Positions 6,466 to 10,952 of a DNA stretch of 10,952 nt are shown here, one piece after another. Location of the stretch: NCBI GenBank assembly GCA_044344145.1, contig JBIJDM010000077.1, positions 1 to 10,952 on the forward strand, given 5' to 3'. The first letter of the stretch is position 1; every line of letters starts with the position of its first letter. Under the pieces are notes generated by a model that ran no database searches, was not told the origin of the DNA, and worked only from the letters and a program-made list of their open reading frames with translations. Source of the DNA: JBAXGE01 sp044344145. Its GTDB lineage: Bacteria > Planctomycetota > Phycisphaerae > WQYP01. Position numbers and translations under genes: made by a program.

Positions 6466-6493
6466 TTGGACTGTTTTCAAGGCGGCTTAAAAT
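6466..6493 (+). promoter_or_regulatory. Candidate promoter for argC
   Basis: TAAAAT (6488-6493) matches the -10 consensus at five of six positions. A weak -35, TTGGAC (6466-6471), lies 16 bases upstream. Transcription would start near 6500, within the inverted repeat at 6497-6521. The site lies after the rpsI terminator, where argC needs its own promoter. Confidence 0.42.
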
Positions 6494-6496
6494 TAG

Positions 6497-6521
6497 TAAG
6501 TCATTGCCTAAAAATGACTTA
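6497..6521. promoter_or_regulatory. Inverted repeat at the predicted argC transcription start
   Basis: TAAGTCATT (6497-6505) and AATGACTTA (6513-6521) are perfect inverted copies separated by seven bases. The repeat covers the predicted transcription start and lies just before the argC ribosome binding site. It could bind a repressor dimer or form a short hairpin in the 5' end of the mRNA. It does not match the ArgR box of E. coli, whose half-sites are closer together. Confidence 0.45.
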
Positions 6522-6544
6522 TGCTGGTTTTCGGGAGTGGTCGC

Positions 6545-7555
6545 ATGATTCGGGCTGCCATTGTAGGTGCTTCGGGCTACACCTCGCTGGAAACCATCAA
6601 GTGGCTTCTGCGGCACCCCCATGTCCGCATCACCTATCTCGCCAGTCGCAAAGCCGAACAACCCATCAGCATACTATTTCCGGAACTCGCCGGCCGGTGC
6701 GAATTGCCCATCCGGGTCTTTGACCCCGCCGCGATCGCCGCCGAAGCCGATGTCGCGTTCCTCTGTTTGCCCCACGTCGCCGCCATGGAGCACGCCCCCC
6801 AGTTGCTCGCCGCCGGCGTCCGCGTGATTGACCTCTCCGCCGATTACCGACTCACCGACCCCACGGTCTACGAGCACTGGTACAAACACAAACACAGCGA
6901 TCTGCCCAATCTCGCCCAGGCCGTTTATGGCCTGCCCGAGCTCTTTGCCGACCAGATCAAACAGGCGAAATTCGTCAGCAACCCCGGCTGCTATCCCACT
7001 GCCGCCGCCTTGGGGCTTATCCCCCTGCTGGCCAACGGGATGGCCGACCCCACCGACCTGATTATCAGCGCCGCCAGTGGCATCAGTGGTGCGGGGCGCA
7101 CCCCCAAGCAGGAACACCATTACCCCGAACGCAACGAAAATTTCGAGGCATACGCCATCGGTACCCACCGGCACACCCCGGAAATCGAACAGACCGTCAG
7201 CCGGGTCCTCGGTAGCTCCGTCAAAGTCCTGTTCGTTCCGCACCTGATTCCCGTGGATCGGGGCATTCTGGAAACAATTTTCCTGCCTGCCCGGCCCGGT
7301 TTCACCCAGACGCAGGCCGAAGCCGCCTTTACTGCGTATTACGCTGGACAACCTTTTGTCCGCATCCGGACGCACCAGTTGCCCGCGATTAAATATGTCG
7401 CGAATACGAATTGTGTGGATATCGCCGTTAAATTGGCCGGTACCCGCTGGGTGGTCAGCGTCGCCATTGACAACATGGTCAAGGGTGCCAGCGGCCAGGC
7501 CATCCAAAATATGAATTTGATGTTCGGTCGTCCGATGACGGAGGGATTGTTGTAG
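6545..7555 (+). CDS. argC: N-acetyl-gamma-glutamyl-phosphate reductase
   Basis: ArgC catalyses the third step of arginine (ornithine) synthesis: NADPH-dependent reduction of N-acetylglutamyl 5-phosphate to the semialdehyde, in the cytoplasm. I start at the ATG at 6545 because GGGAG (6533-6537) lies seven bases upstream and the Rossmann strand IRAAIVGASGYTS then begins directly at residue 2. An ATG at 6521 in frame has no such site. The dinucleotide-binding GASGYT is at 8-13 and the catalytic Cys149 lies in SNPGCYPTA. The HRHTPEI motif at 208-214 carries the active-site His, followed by VPHLIPVDRGI. The C-terminal NMVKGASGQAIQNMN is also typical. At 336 residues it has the length of the common bacterial form. 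It is a single-gene unit here: no argJ, argB or argD follows, and the next gene is rpoB. Confidence 0.97.
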   Translation: MIRAAIVGASGYTSLETIKWLLRHPHVRITYLASRKAEQPISILFPELAGRCELPIRVFDPAAIAAEADVAFLCLPHVAAMEHAPQLLAAGVRVIDLSADYRLTDPTVYEHWYKHKHSDLPNLAQAVYGLPELFADQIKQAKFVSNPGCYPTAAALGLIPLLANGMADPTDLIISAASGISGAGRTPKQEHHYPERNENFEAYAIGTHRHTPEIEQTVSRVLGSSVKVLFVPHLIPVDRGILETIFLPARPGFTQTQAEAAFTAYYAGQPFVRIRTHQLPAIKYVANTNCVDIAVKLAGTRWVVSVAIDNMVKGASGQAIQNMNLMFGRPMTEGLL

Positions 7556-7571
7556 GTTTTTATTTAGACAA

Positions 7572-7587
7572 GACTTGTGAACAAGTC
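7572..7587. promoter_or_regulatory. Palindrome between argC and rpoB
   Basis: GACTTGT (7572-7578) and ACAAGTC (7581-7587) are perfect inverted copies with a two-base centre, 16 bases after the argC stop. The palindrome overlaps the candidate -35 of rpoB (7575-7580), a position suited to a repressor. It lacks a following T-run, so it is not an argC terminator. The AAGTCATTG at 7583-7591 is repeated exactly at 6498-6506 before argC. Confidence 0.45.
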
Positions 7588-7603
7588 ATTGTGGTGGTAA
7601 GAT
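7575..7603 (+). promoter_or_regulatory. Candidate extended -10 promoter for rpoB
   Basis: TTGTGA (7575-7580) and TAAGAT (7598-7603) are separated by 17 bases, each matching consensus at four of six positions. The -10 is preceded by TGG, which makes an extended -10. Transcription from here would leave a leader of about 120 bases before rpoB. A second possible -10, TAAAAT at 7670-7675, has only a weak -35. No clear terminator separates argC from rpoB, so read-through is also possible. Confidence 0.4.
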
Positions 7604-7731
7604 TGCGGGTCTATGAAGATTTTGGCCCAATATCTCTGGTCCCGTTCTTCAGGGGCACCCCCACAAAATTAAAATTTAGATTTTCGTAGCTTGATTGAAC
7701 GAGTTGCGTGGTTTCTTGTCCGAGGTGATGC

Positions 7732-10952
<3,221 letters not shown>

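Noticed and set aside
6674..7507. 277-codon minus-strand open frame opposite argC
   Set aside because: Same effect of codon bias; the plus strand carries all ArgC motifs.

Overview
The window is ordinary chromosomal DNA from a bacterium. The best guess is the PVC superphylum, probably a verrucomicrobial lineage. This is an inference from three things: RpoB with both the i4-type and i9-type insertions and a PVC-like rifampicin region, a heparinase-type secreted polysaccharide-degrading enzyme next to housekeeping genes, and G+C-rich genes that favour C-ending codons. A 16S or marker-gene tree would be needed to settle it.

Left part (1-2956): the window opens inside a heparinase II/III-like gene that ends in a strong intrinsic terminator. 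Next comes a more A+T-rich orphan gene for a membrane-anchored protein (1458-2129, +). It converges on a small three-helix membrane protein gene (2181-2648, -). A tRNA-Lys(UUU) gene (2788-2860, -) lies behind that gene. The stretch 2649-2956 without a protein gene holds this tRNA, a promoter for each of the two leftward genes, and the ribosome binding site of the next rightward gene.

Middle part (2957-6544): a 533-residue polytopic membrane protein of unknown function begins at a GTG with a good ribosome binding site. It is followed by a typical 2-Cys peroxiredoxin. The ribosomal pair rplM-rpsI (uL13-uS9) comes next, with a good promoter, a hairpin in its leader and a long terminator hairpin after rpsI.

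Right part (6545-10952): argC (arginine biosynthesis) stands as a single gene with its own candidate promoter and an inverted repeat. It is followed by rpoB (RNA polymerase beta), whose frame is open from 7732 to the window edge and is 3'-truncated there. rpoB is not preceded by rplL/rplJ as in the usual rplKAJL-rpoBC cluster, but by argC and a 176-bp intergenic region with its own candidate promoter and palindrome.

I found no mobile element, CRISPR array, phage gene or defence system. The points most worth a second look are the detached rpoB, its altered rifampicin-binding residues, the rplM leader hairpin, the related inverted repeats before argC and rpoB, and the two unrecognised membrane-associated genes.
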